A DNA stretch of 64,000 bases from Arthrobacter sp. ISL-5 (GTDB taxonomy: Bacteria; Actinomycetota; Actinomycetes; Actinomycetales; Micrococcaceae). Location of the stretch: positions 57,548 to 121,547 of the forward strand of contig NZ_JAGGPM010000001.1 in the NCBI RefSeq assembly GCF_018613835.1, written 5' to 3'. The notes under the pieces are model-generated. The model did no database searches, was not told the origin of the DNA, and saw nothing but the letters and a program-made list of their open reading frames with translations. Made by a program: the position numbers and the translations under genes. Positions 25,521 through 33,089 of the stretch are shown in pieces. The stretch's first letter is position 1. Every line of letters starts with the position of its first letter.

Positions 25521-26393
25521 CTAGATCGAGTACTCCGGCGCGGCCCAGACAACGACTTCGGGGTGCTCGTAGAACCGGTAGCCTTGGCCGCGGACGGTAC
25601 GCACGGTGTTGGCGAGGCGTCCCAGCTTGGAGCGGAGGCGGCGGATGTGGACGTCGATGGTGCGCTCATTCGGCACCTCTTCGGCGTTCCGCCACAGGCC
25701 CTCGAGGAGTTCATCACGGCCCACGGTGCGGGTGCCGTTCTCCACGAGGTAGTTGAGGAGCTCGAACTCCTTGAACGTCAGGTTCAGGGATTCGCCGTCG
25801 AGGTGCACTTCGCGGCGGGCGAGGTCGATCAGCACGCCGGACGGACGGGGGTCCTGTGCCGGCTGCAGGCGCGCGGCCTCGGTGCGCTGCCGGGTGTTGA
25901 CGGTCGGGTCGCCGAACGTGGAACGGACGACGTCGAGCGCGGAACCCGGGGCGCTGGCCGGCGCCACGGCGACGGCCGCATAGCTCTCGGCACCGGAAAC
26001 GAGCGACTGGGCGTACGCCCGGATCTCCTGGGCGAGCTTGGCGATGGAGGTGCCGGCAGCTGCCGCGGTTTCCTCGTCGATCCCCATGTAGAGGACGAAT
26101 CCGCGGGCCACGTTGTCGTTTGGCACGGGCCGGACGGAGGCGCCGGCGGCCGGGGCAACGACGGGCGTCGGCGCGGTCAGCGGAGCGGCTTCCTCAGCCG
26201 GCACGGCACGCAACTGGCCGTAAGAATTGGGGTTGTAGCCCTGGGGTGCGTAGCCGGGGGCGGGAAAGTTGTTCCCCTGGCCCGCCGGCGGGAAGGCCGG
26301 ACGGGGGCCGAATCCCTGGCGCAGGCCCGACGTCTGGCCGGCCTTGTTGGCGTTACGGACGGAGATGTGGACGTATCCAGATGCAACTGACAT
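25521..26393 (-). CDS. Winged-helix (OmpR-type) DNA-binding protein without receiver domain
   Basis: A 290-residue protein. The C-terminal ~100 residues are a complete OmpR/PhoB winged helix (LTFKEFELLNYLVENGTRTVGRDELLEGLWR, then RTIDVHIRRLRSKLG and VRGQGYRF). The N-terminal 180 residues are not a receiver. They start with a Pro/Gly/Asn-rich stretch, then a predicted small alpha/beta segment (ARGFVLYMGIDEETAAAAGTSIAKLAQEIRAYAQSLV). There is no phospho-acceptor aspartate. Control may come through the unusual N-terminus. GAGG lies 11 bases upstream of ATG 26393. Confidence 0.87.
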   Translation of the reverse strand: MSVASGYVHISVRNANKAGQTSGLRQGFGPRPAFPPAGQGNNFPAPGYAPQGYNPNSYGQLRAVPAEEAAPLTAPTPVVAPAAGASVRPVPNDNVARGFVLYMGIDEETAAAAGTSIAKLAQEIRAYAQSLVSGAESYAAVAVAPASAPGSALDVVRSTFGDPTVNTRQRTEAARLQPAQDPRPSGVLIDLARREVHLDGESLNLTFKEFELLNYLVENGTRTVGRDELLEGLWRNAEEVPNERTIDVHIRRLRSKLGRLANTVRTVRGQGYRFYEHPEVVVWAAPEYSI

Positions 26394-27003
26394 GAATGCT
26401 TACCTCAATGTGAATGGCCGTCATCGCGGCTCGAATGCTTGGTTCCCCGCAATGAGTCCTGGGGAGGGGCGCCCGACGCTGGGCTGGGGGCGAATGCCTA
26501 AAAACTTTGTGGGGTAGAAAGTTAGGCGTGCATTCGACAACAGCGCATGTCGGCAGCAGCGGGTGTGCTGGGCCAATATTCTGCGGCTGCAGGTGCTGTT
26601 GAGTTCTTGTTCACAATTGAAAGTGTGCAACGTAACAATGAAAACTTGCAAGTAACAATGGGCCGCATCGTCCGCATCGTGAGACGAAACGCGTCTTTGT
26701 GGGGCAAGTCACAATTCTACAAGGCTGAATTTTCCCGATCTTTTTCCAGACCGATCGGTCGGAAAGCGCCATTTTTCGAATCATATTCGCCAGAACCCCT
26801 TTATTTCGTCAAATATTCAGCAACATTTCATATGCGGGAATTCCGGCCCCGCAAATCCCCGGTTGTCCAGCTATGACGCCATTCGGACGGAAGATTTTGG
26901 GCCATGCATGCGCGCAGGCACTGGTCAAACGGCTGCACGCGGTCCGGGCCGTGCCCAGGCTGGCGGACCTGGGCGCCCTCGGCCGGGATCAGCCGGCGCG
27001 CCC
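26394..27003. other. Intergenic region, relatively AT-rich, no convincing gene
   Basis: About 610 bp upstream of the winged-helix gene. Bases 26520-26870 are clearly more AT-rich than the flanks. They contain a 12-bp perfect palindrome GACCGATCGGTC (26749-26760) inside a longer imperfect dyad (TTTTCC before it, GGAAA after it), which could be an operator. A 109-codon open frame here has atypical composition and no family features, so I do not call it. Confidence 0.5.
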
Positions 27004-27846
27004 TCAGCTGGTCTGGCCCGTCTGCCCGGCCTGCACGGCGGCGATCAACTGCACGCTTTCCGCGGCGAAGGCCGAACCGTCCCTGGCTGCGACGATCCTC
27101 ACGGTGGCCCCGGCGGCGATGTCCGCCACGGTCAACCCGCTCGCAGATGACTGCTGGCGCCTTAGCTGCTGGTTAGTCACGGCTGTGGCGTCGCCCAGCG
27201 TGTAGGACCGGGTGAACCCGTCTGCGCTCTTGACCGTGACCGAGCCGGAGGAGACGTCCGTGACGGTGCCCAGTTGCGCCACCTTTGTGACGTACTGGCC
27301 GTTCTCCTCGATGACGTACTCGGAGTGGACAGCCGACGAGATCCCGCTGCCCATGCCGCCGAGCCCGCCCGGCGCGAAGTCGCCGCCCTGGCCGGGCACC
27401 GTGCGCGGTCCGCCGAGCGCCCCGCCGCCGTCCTGGGTCATTCCGTCCTGCGGCATTCCACCCGGTGCCAGGCCGCCCTGGCCCGCGCCACCGGCTGCCG
27501 CGATTCCGTCGGCCGCCGCCGCATTGCTGCCCAGACTGTAGGCGCCAACGCCCGCCCCGGCCGCCAGGATGGTGGCTGCGCCGGCGGCCACGAGCCCGCG
27601 CTTCATGGTCCACGGTTTCGGGTTAGCCGCCGCACCGCCAGCTCTTCCGGCCGGGGCCGGCGCGCCCCAGCCCGCTCCCCCGCCGGATGGCTGTTCGGCC
27701 GGCAGTTCGTACACGGCGGTGCTTGACGACGCACCTGGAGAAGCTGAGGTTGAAGAAGCCGACGGCTGGGCGCCCCACGCGGCGCCCGGGCGGGCAGTCG
27801 GAGGCAGGGGCGTGGTTTCCGGAACAGGTGGGTGCTGTCCGCTCAT
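27004..27846 (-). CDS. Membrane-anchored protein with DUF5666-like extracellular domain
   Basis: A 280-residue protein. Residues 1-80 are a cytoplasmic Pro/Ala/Ser-rich tail. There is one transmembrane helix (about 86-106, GLVAAGAATILAAGAGVGAYSL), then a Gly-rich linker, then a beta-rich region (VTKVAQLGTVTDVSSGSVTVKSADGFTRSYTL) that resembles DUF5666 OB-like domains. AAAAGGAG lies upstream of ATG 27846, ruling out the longer frame. It is divergent from the response regulator 200 bp away and may be a target or accessory of that two-component system. Function unknown. Confidence 0.82.
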   Translation of the reverse strand: MSGQHPPVPETTPLPPTARPGAAWGAQPSASSTSASPGASSSTAVYELPAEQPSGGGAGWGAPAPAGRAGGAAANPKPWTMKRGLVAAGAATILAAGAGVGAYSLGSNAAAADGIAAAGGAGQGGLAPGGMPQDGMTQDGGGALGGPRTVPGQGGDFAPGGLGGMGSGISSAVHSEYVIEENGQYVTKVAQLGTVTDVSSGSVTVKSADGFTRSYTLGDATAVTNQQLRRQQSSASGLTVADIAAGATVRIVAARDGSAFAAESVQLIAAVQAGQTGQTS

Positions 27847-28046
27847 TGTTATCTCCTTTTGGCGTTGCGGAACTTGTCCATTCCAGACTGGGAACCCTTC
27901 CTGTGTCTGGCCTGTGCAGGGCAAGAGGCATGCCTGTGACCCGAGAAATCCCCACGCTGCGCCGCCCAGCTCGCTAGGCTTGGATTCACAGCCGGCGCAC
28001 AGGAACACCAAAGCGCCGGCTAAACCCCGGAACGGAGAGTTGTCCC

Positions 28047-28787
28047 ATGGCCACTTCGCACTCCATGACCAACAACCTTCCCCAGCTCACCCACCCGGAC
28101 GGCTCACCCATCCGCGCCCTGGTGGTTGACGACGAACCCAGCCTGTCCGAACTGATGAGCATGGGCCTGCGCATGGCAGGCTGGTCCGTTGCCGTGGCCG
28201 CTGACGGCCCCGAAGCCGTCAAGCTCGCCAAGGAATTCCGTCCAGACGTCCTCGTGCTGGACGTGATGCTCCCCGGTTTCGACGGCGTTGAGCTGCTCGG
28301 CAGGATCCGCGCCTTCGCGCCGGAGGTTCCGGCGCTGTTCCTGACAGCCAAGGACGCCGTGCAGGACCGCATCGTGGGCCTCGCCGCCGGCGGCGACGAC
28401 TACGTGACCAAACCCTTCAGCATGGAGGAAGTCCTGCTGCGCCTGCACCGGCTGGTGCAACGCTCGGGCGTGGCCGCAATGGACTCCGCCGAACTGGTGG
28501 TGGGGGACCTGGTTCTGAACCTGGACACCCGCGAAGTCACCCGCGCCGGGGATGAACTGCAGCTCACCGCGACCCAGTTCGAGCTCCTGCGGTACCTCAT
28601 GGAGAACCCCAAGCGGGTGGTCAGCAAGGCCCAGATCCTGGACCGGGTGTGGAACTACGACTTCGGCGGCCAGGCCAACATCGTTGAGCTGTACATCTCG
28701 TACCTGCGCAAGAAGGTGGATGCCGTGCACCCGCCCATGATCCATACGGTCCGCGGTGCGGGCTACGTCATCAAACCGGCAGACTAG
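28047..28787 (+). CDS. OmpR-family response regulator
   Basis: A 246-residue regulator. The receiver domain has the acidic pocket Asp28/Asp29 (VVDDEPS), phospho-acceptor Asp72 (LVLDVMLPG) and the conserved Lys in YVTKPF. The C-terminal winged helix is intact (LTATQFELLRYLMENPKRVVSKAQILDRVWNYDFGGQANIVELYISYLRKK). The histidine kinase gene starts three bases after the stop, so they form one operon. It resembles TrcR/PrrA-type actinobacterial regulators. The signal is unknown. Confidence 0.95.
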   Translation: MATSHSMTNNLPQLTHPDGSPIRALVVDDEPSLSELMSMGLRMAGWSVAVAADGPEAVKLAKEFRPDVLVLDVMLPGFDGVELLGRIRAFAPEVPALFLTAKDAVQDRIVGLAAGGDDYVTKPFSMEEVLLRLHRLVQRSGVAAMDSAELVVGDLVLNLDTREVTRAGDELQLTATQFELLRYLMENPKRVVSKAQILDRVWNYDFGGQANIVELYISYLRKKVDAVHPPMIHTVRGAGYVIKPAD

Positions 28788-28790
28788 GCC

Positions 28791-30389
28791 GTGGCGAATC
28801 TTTCCGGAGCCGCCCGGACCCAGCGCCGCAGCTGGCTGAAGCCCGGCACCTGGCATCTCCGCACCCGTCTTGTCCTCGTGGCCATGGCGCTGCTCGTGGC
28901 CATCTGCGCTGCGATCGGCCTGTTCAGCTACGCCAGCATGGACTCATTCCTGACCCGCCAGCTCGACGAGCAACTCACCGGGGCCGCTGACAGGGCCCGC
29001 GATTTTGGCCGTCCCCCGCCCGGCGCCACGGGCAACAAGCCCGATCCCCTCGAAGGCCGGGGCCAGCGGGTGGGCACCCTGGCGGCCAGGATCCAGGCCG
29101 GGCAGGTCAGCGCAGGATTCCTGGCCTCCGATGCCACCCGCAAAGCACTGTCGGCGGCGGACGACCAGGTTCTCCTGGGCCTGCGCCGCGACGGCGTCCC
29201 CGTTGACCGCACCCTGTCCACCGGGGCTTACCGGCTGGTCGCCGCCCAGACGCCCTATGGCGACGTCATGGTGACCGGGCTGCCCCTCGCCGACAAGCAG
29301 AACACCCTGACCTCCCTGGTCTGGACCATCACCATCGTGTCGCTGGGCGGCATCGTCCTGATCGGCCTCGCCGGCACGGTACTCATCCGCCGCACCATGA
29401 AGCCGCTGGAGCAGCTCTCGGAGGTGGCCACGCAGGTTTCGCGCCTGCCGCTGGACGCCGGTGAAGTGGCACTCGCCGTCCGCGTCCCGCCGTCGAACGC
29501 CCATCCCGGAACGGAAGTGGGCAGCGTGGGCCACGCCCTCAACCAGATGCTGGACAACGTGTCCAATGCGCTGGAGGCGCGCCAGGAGAGCGAAATGAAG
29601 GTCCGCCAGTTCGTGGCCGATGCCTCGCACGAGCTCCGCACCCCGCTCACGGCCATCCGCGGCTACACCGAGCTGATACGCATGACCGAGAAGTTCACTC
29701 CCGACGGCCAACGGTCCCTGGCCCGTGTCCAAAGCCAGTCCGAGCGGATGACAACGCTGGTGGAGGATCTCCTGCTGCTCGCCCGGCTGGACGAGGGCCA
29801 GCCGCTCAAGCTCAGCGACGTGGACCTCACGCAGCTCGTGATCGAGACCGTGAGCGACGAAAAAGTCATGGCGCCGGACCGCATCTGGCACCTCGATCTT
29901 CCCGAGGAACCGGTGGTGGTCCGCGGCGACGCTTCGCAGCTGCACCAGGTGCTGGCCAACCTGCTGTCCAACGCGCGCAAGCACACCGGACCGGGAACCA
30001 CGGTGGTGACCGGCGTAATGAGGTCTGCCGACGGCAGCGCCGTGGTCACCGTGACGGACGACGGCGCGGGCATCCCCCCGGAGTTCGTGGACCGGGTCTT
30101 CGCACGCTTCGCCCGCGCAGACGCGGCACGCGCCACGCCGGCGCACGCGGTCCTCTCGCCGGCCGGCTCCGGCGGACAACCCGGCTCCGCCGGACATCCC
30201 GGGCCGGGGGCAGCTTCGGAACCGGGGGCCGCAGGGACTGCCTCGGCAGAGGGAACCAGCGGCCTGGGACTGGCCATTGTGCAGTCGATCGTGCAAACCC
30301 ACGGCGGCACCGTGGAAGTCACCTCGCGGCCCGGCCGGACCGAATTCGCCGTCCGCCTGCCTGCGCAAGCCGACGCGCCGTCGTCGTGA
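28791..30389 (+). CDS. Membrane sensor histidine kinase
   Basis: A 532-residue kinase. Two transmembrane helices (about 28-50 and 180-203) flank a ~130-residue extracytoplasmic sensor. Then come a HAMP segment (RRTMKPLEQLSEVATQVS), a HisKA domain with His280 in ASHELRTPLTAIRGY, and an HATPase domain with the N-box (LLSNARKHT), G1 (DDGAGIP) and G2 (GTSGLGLAIVQSI). A Pro/Gly/Ala-rich insertion of about 40 residues sits inside the ATP lid. GTG 28791 is three bases after the response regulator's stop. It phosphorylates that regulator in response to an unknown envelope signal. Confidence 0.94.
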   Translation: MANLSGAARTQRRSWLKPGTWHLRTRLVLVAMALLVAICAAIGLFSYASMDSFLTRQLDEQLTGAADRARDFGRPPPGATGNKPDPLEGRGQRVGTLAARIQAGQVSAGFLASDATRKALSAADDQVLLGLRRDGVPVDRTLSTGAYRLVAAQTPYGDVMVTGLPLADKQNTLTSLVWTITIVSLGGIVLIGLAGTVLIRRTMKPLEQLSEVATQVSRLPLDAGEVALAVRVPPSNAHPGTEVGSVGHALNQMLDNVSNALEARQESEMKVRQFVADASHELRTPLTAIRGYTELIRMTEKFTPDGQRSLARVQSQSERMTTLVEDLLLLARLDEGQPLKLSDVDLTQLVIETVSDEKVMAPDRIWHLDLPEEPVVVRGDASQLHQVLANLLSNARKHTGPGTTVVTGVMRSADGSAVVTVTDDGAGIPPEFVDRVFARFARADAARATPAHAVLSPAGSGGQPGSAGHPGPGAASEPGAAGTASAEGTSGLGLAIVQSIVQTHGGTVEVTSRPGRTEFAVRLPAQADAPSS

Positions 30390-30477
30390 CCTCCGTTACC
30401 TAAATGTGACTTAAGGGTGAGCCTCCTGTACCGTCGATAGGGTGCAGGCACCATTAGGGCCGCACATCCGGATGGAC

Positions 30478-30636
30478 GCCCAGCTCTGCCGCTTCCCGGA
30501 TTCCGCTAGTTCAGGCAGAGGCGGGGGAACCAGAGTCCCGGGCTTTCCGCATCAGCCCTTGGGGTGAAGCCGACACGTGAATTTTCCGTGCGGCCGGATG
30601 ACCTCATCCGAATCCGACAGCTAACTCCGCAGGTGT
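30478..30636 (+). ncRNA. Probable c-di-AMP riboswitch (ydaO-yuaA class)
   Basis: The leader upstream of the cell-wall gene has the conserved blocks of the ydaO-yuaA aptamer in order: CCGCTTCCCGG near the 5' end, GCGGGGGAACCA (30520-30531), TTGGGGTGAAGCC (30559-30571), and CCGACAGCTAACTCCGCAGG (30614-30633). In actinobacteria this riboswitch commonly precedes genes for peptidoglycan hydrolases such as Rpf and NlpC/P60 proteins and turns them off when c-di-AMP is high. The exact ends and the expression platform are estimated. Confidence 0.85.
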
Positions 30637-30652
30637 TGAGAGGCAATCCACC

Positions 30653-31444
30653 ATGTCTGATTACAAGGATCAGGCGCGCCCTGATCGCGCCCCCAAGCAG
30701 TCCCGGCAGAAACTTTCCCGCCACCGCGCCGAGCCAGCTGCACCGGCAACTCCCTGGGGCCGGCTGACCGCGGGCATCCCGTCGTTCGGCCGCCGCGCTG
30801 CCGTGGTGACCACCGCCTGTGCCGTGCTCATCGGCGTCGGCGCGGCAAGCCAGGCAGCCGAACACGCAGCGCCGGCGGCCAGTTCCGAAGCGGCCTCCGC
30901 CACGTCTGGCGAGGCACCGACGCTGAACTTCGACAAGACCCTCATCGCTGCGCTGCCCGCTCCGACCGCAGCCGCGGTGGCTCCGCAGTCAATTGCCAAG
31001 CCGGCCGCGCCCAAGGCAACCGCGAAGGCAGCCGCCCCCAAGGCAGCCCCCGCGCCGGCCAAGGCTGCTGCCGCCCCGGCCGCCAAGGTTGCCCCGGCTG
31101 CTCCGGCTCCCAAGCCCGCAGCCGTCGTCGCTGTGAATGACCCCGCCGGCGCGCAGGCCTATGCGGCGAGCAAGCTCGCTTCCTTCGGCTGGGCCGCGGA
31201 CCAGATGCAGTGCCTGCAGACCCTTTGGACCAAGGAGTCCGAATGGCGCACCACCGCCACCAACGCGAGCAGCGGCGCCTACGGCGTAGTGCAGTCCCTG
31301 CCCGCCGAGAAGATGGCGAGCCATGGGGCGGACTTCCGCACCAACTACCGGACGCAGATCAACTGGGGCCTGGACTACGTCAAGGAACGCTACGGCTCCC
31401 CTTGCGGCGCGCTGAACTTCCACCTCGCCAACAACTGGTACTAA
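30653..31444 (+). CDS. Secreted lytic-transglycosylase/Rpf-like cell-wall protein
   Basis: A 263-residue protein. A basic N-terminus precedes one hydrophobic segment (RRAAVVTTACAVLIGVGAASQA, about 48-68) that acts as signal or anchor. A long Ala/Pro/Lys-rich wall-spanning linker (about 100-160) follows, then a C-terminal ~90-residue lysozyme-like domain (CLQTLWTKESEWRTTATNASSGAYGVVQS). The Glu in KESEW is the likely catalytic acid. It should cleave or bind peptidoglycan outside the membrane. The long leader carries a probable c-di-AMP riboswitch, which fits the family's usual control. Confidence 0.86.
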   Translation: MSDYKDQARPDRAPKQSRQKLSRHRAEPAAPATPWGRLTAGIPSFGRRAAVVTTACAVLIGVGAASQAAEHAAPAASSEAASATSGEAPTLNFDKTLIAALPAPTAAAVAPQSIAKPAAPKATAKAAAPKAAPAPAKAAAAPAAKVAPAAPAPKPAAVVAVNDPAGAQAYAASKLASFGWAADQMQCLQTLWTKESEWRTTATNASSGAYGVVQSLPAEKMASHGADFRTNYRTQINWGLDYVKERYGSPCGALNFHLANNWY

Positions 31445-31449
31445 TCCCA

Positions 31450-31580
31450 GCTGCTCGGCAACTGACGGCGTGCATTTCTGCACCGCTTTGACGTCGACGA
31501 AGGGCCCCGGATCCGCGTGATCCGGGGCCCTTCGGCGTTCCTGCAACTCCGAGCAGCCCGGAAAGTGGTGCAGAAATGCA
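31450..31580. repeat. Composite palindromic intergenic element with inner terminator
   Basis: Three pairings lie after the cell-wall gene. The outer one, TGCATTTCTGCACC (31471-31484) with GGTGCAGAAATGCA (31567-31580), is perfect over 14 bp and extends by CTTT/AAAG across one mismatch. The inner one is a 16-bp stem, CGAAGGGCCCCGGATC (31498-31513) with 31519-31534, and looks like a terminator. The third, GCTGCTCGG (31450-31458) with CCGAGCAGC (31549-31557), crosses the outer stem, so an RNA copy could form a pseudoknot. Confidence 0.7.
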
Positions 31581-31688
31581 GCATCCGGCGAGCGATATAG
31601 GCCGTTTTTGGCGAACGGCTGAGAGTTCCACAGCCGCTGCACAGCTTCGACCTAAAACCCTCTTATGGGGCGCCTCCACAGTTGAAGC

Positions 31689-33089
31689 ATGACCCTCACC
31701 GATCAGGCCTCCGGATCCCAGCCGCACCCTCCGCTGCACCTCCAGCCGCATGCTCCCGACCACGCCGCTCCGGCGTCCGGACCCGGCCCTGCCCGCATGC
31801 TGACGAGGCACCCGCGGCGTTCACCCATCGACACCGCCGCCGCTGTCCCCGTGCTGGACGTGACCATCCCGGTCTACAACGCGGAACGTGACCTGGAGGA
31901 ATGCCTGCGCCGGCTGCACGCCTACCTCCGCGATGCCTTCCCGCACACCTTCCGCATTACCGTGGCAGATAACGCAAGCACGGACGGCACGCTCAAGGCC
32001 GCCGAGCGCGTGGCCCGCGAGCTCCGTGAAGTGTCCGTGGTGCACCTCGACGAAAAAGGCCGCGGCAACGCCCTCCGGAAGGTGTGGCTGGCCTCGCCGT
32101 CGCCCGTCCTGGCCTACATGGACGTGGACCTCTCCACCGATCTGGCCGCCCTGGGCCCCCTCCTGGCGCCGCTGATCTCCGGCCACTCCGACCTCGCCAT
32201 CGGCACCCGGCTGACCCGCAATTCCCGGGTGATCCGCGGACCCAAGCGCGAGTTCATCTCCCGCAGCTACAACTTCCTGCTCCAGTCCCTGATGGGCGCG
32301 CACTTCAGCGACGCCCAGTGCGGCTTCAAAGCCATCCGTGCGGACATCGCCCAGCAGATCCTCCCCCACACGGTGGACAACGCGTGGTTCTTCGACACCG
32401 AGCTCCTGGTCCTCGCCGAGAAATGCGGCCTTCGCGTCCATGAGGTCCCGGTGGACTGGACCGACGACCCCAACTCCAGCGTGGACATTGTCCAGACGGC
32501 CCTGGCCGATGTCCGCGGCATGGCCCGACTCAGCAAGGACATGGTGTCCGGACGCATCCCCGTGGCGGAACTCCGGGCGGCGCTGGCCCGCGGCCCCCTG
32601 CCCGCGGCGTCCCGCAGCCAGGAGCAGAGCCCGGGCGGCAGCCTGTTCGGCCAGCTGGTGCGTTTCGGGACAATCGGCGTGGCATCCACGCTGGCTTATC
32701 TGCTGCTCTTCTACCTGTGCCGCAACGTGATGGACCCGCAGCTCGCCAACCTCCTGGCCCTGCTCACCACGGCCGTGGCCAACACCGCCGCAAACCGGCG
32801 ATTCACCTTCGGCATTGCCGGCAGCAGCGATGCTGCCCGACACCACTTTGAAGGGCTGCTGGTCTTCGGGATCGGGCTGGCCCTCACGTCCGGGGCGCTC
32901 GCCTTTGTCCATGAAAGCACGACGCCGGACCGCTGGCTTGAGCTGGTGACCGTCACGGCGGCCAACCTCGCGGCAACTGGCGTGAAGTTCCTGCTGTTCA
33001 GGCTGTGGGTGTTCCGGCGGCGGCAGTCGCCGCCAGAACCGGCGCCTGCCGCCACAGATTCCGAGCCCTGCACAGAAGAGGCGAAGTAA
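31689..33089 (+). CDS. GT2 polyprenyl-phosphate glycosyltransferase fused to GtrA-like membrane domain (YkcC-like)
   Basis: A 466-residue two-domain protein. Residues ~55-300 are a GT2 domain (VTIPVYNAERDLEECL, VADNASTDGT, metal-binding DVDLSTDL, and QCGFKAI). Residues ~325-450 carry four helices of the GtrA family (LVRFGTIGVASTLAYLLLFYL, ANRRFTF). Such fusions transfer a sugar to a polyprenyl phosphate lipid and help present it across the membrane. The next gene starts at the base after the stop and is a membrane glycosyltransferase that would use the lipid-linked sugar. The cluster parallels ykcB-ykcC of Bacillus. Confidence 0.9.
   Translation: MTLTDQASGSQPHPPLHLQPHAPDHAAPASGPGPARMLTRHPRRSPIDTAAAVPVLDVTIPVYNAERDLEECLRRLHAYLRDAFPHTFRITVADNASTDGTLKAAERVARELREVSVVHLDEKGRGNALRKVWLASPSPVLAYMDVDLSTDLAALGPLLAPLISGHSDLAIGTRLTRNSRVIRGPKREFISRSYNFLLQSLMGAHFSDAQCGFKAIRADIAQQILPHTVDNAWFFDTELLVLAEKCGLRVHEVPVDWTDDPNSSVDIVQTALADVRGMARLSKDMVSGRIPVAELRAALARGPLPAASRSQEQSPGGSLFGQLVRFGTIGVASTLAYLLLFYLCRNVMDPQLANLLALLTTAVANTAANRRFTFGIAGSSDAARHHFEGLLVFGIGLALTSGALAFVHESTTPDRWLELVTVTAANLAATGVKFLLFRLWVFRRRQSPPEPAPAATDSEPCTEEAK

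Noticed and set aside
26547..26876. 109-codon frame in the AT-rich intergenic region
   Set aside because: It has no conserved features, unusual composition and no ribosome site; it is treated as non-coding.
28944..30368. Antisense frame over the histidine kinase
   Set aside because: It has no recognisable features, while the sense frame has complete HisKA and HATPase motifs.
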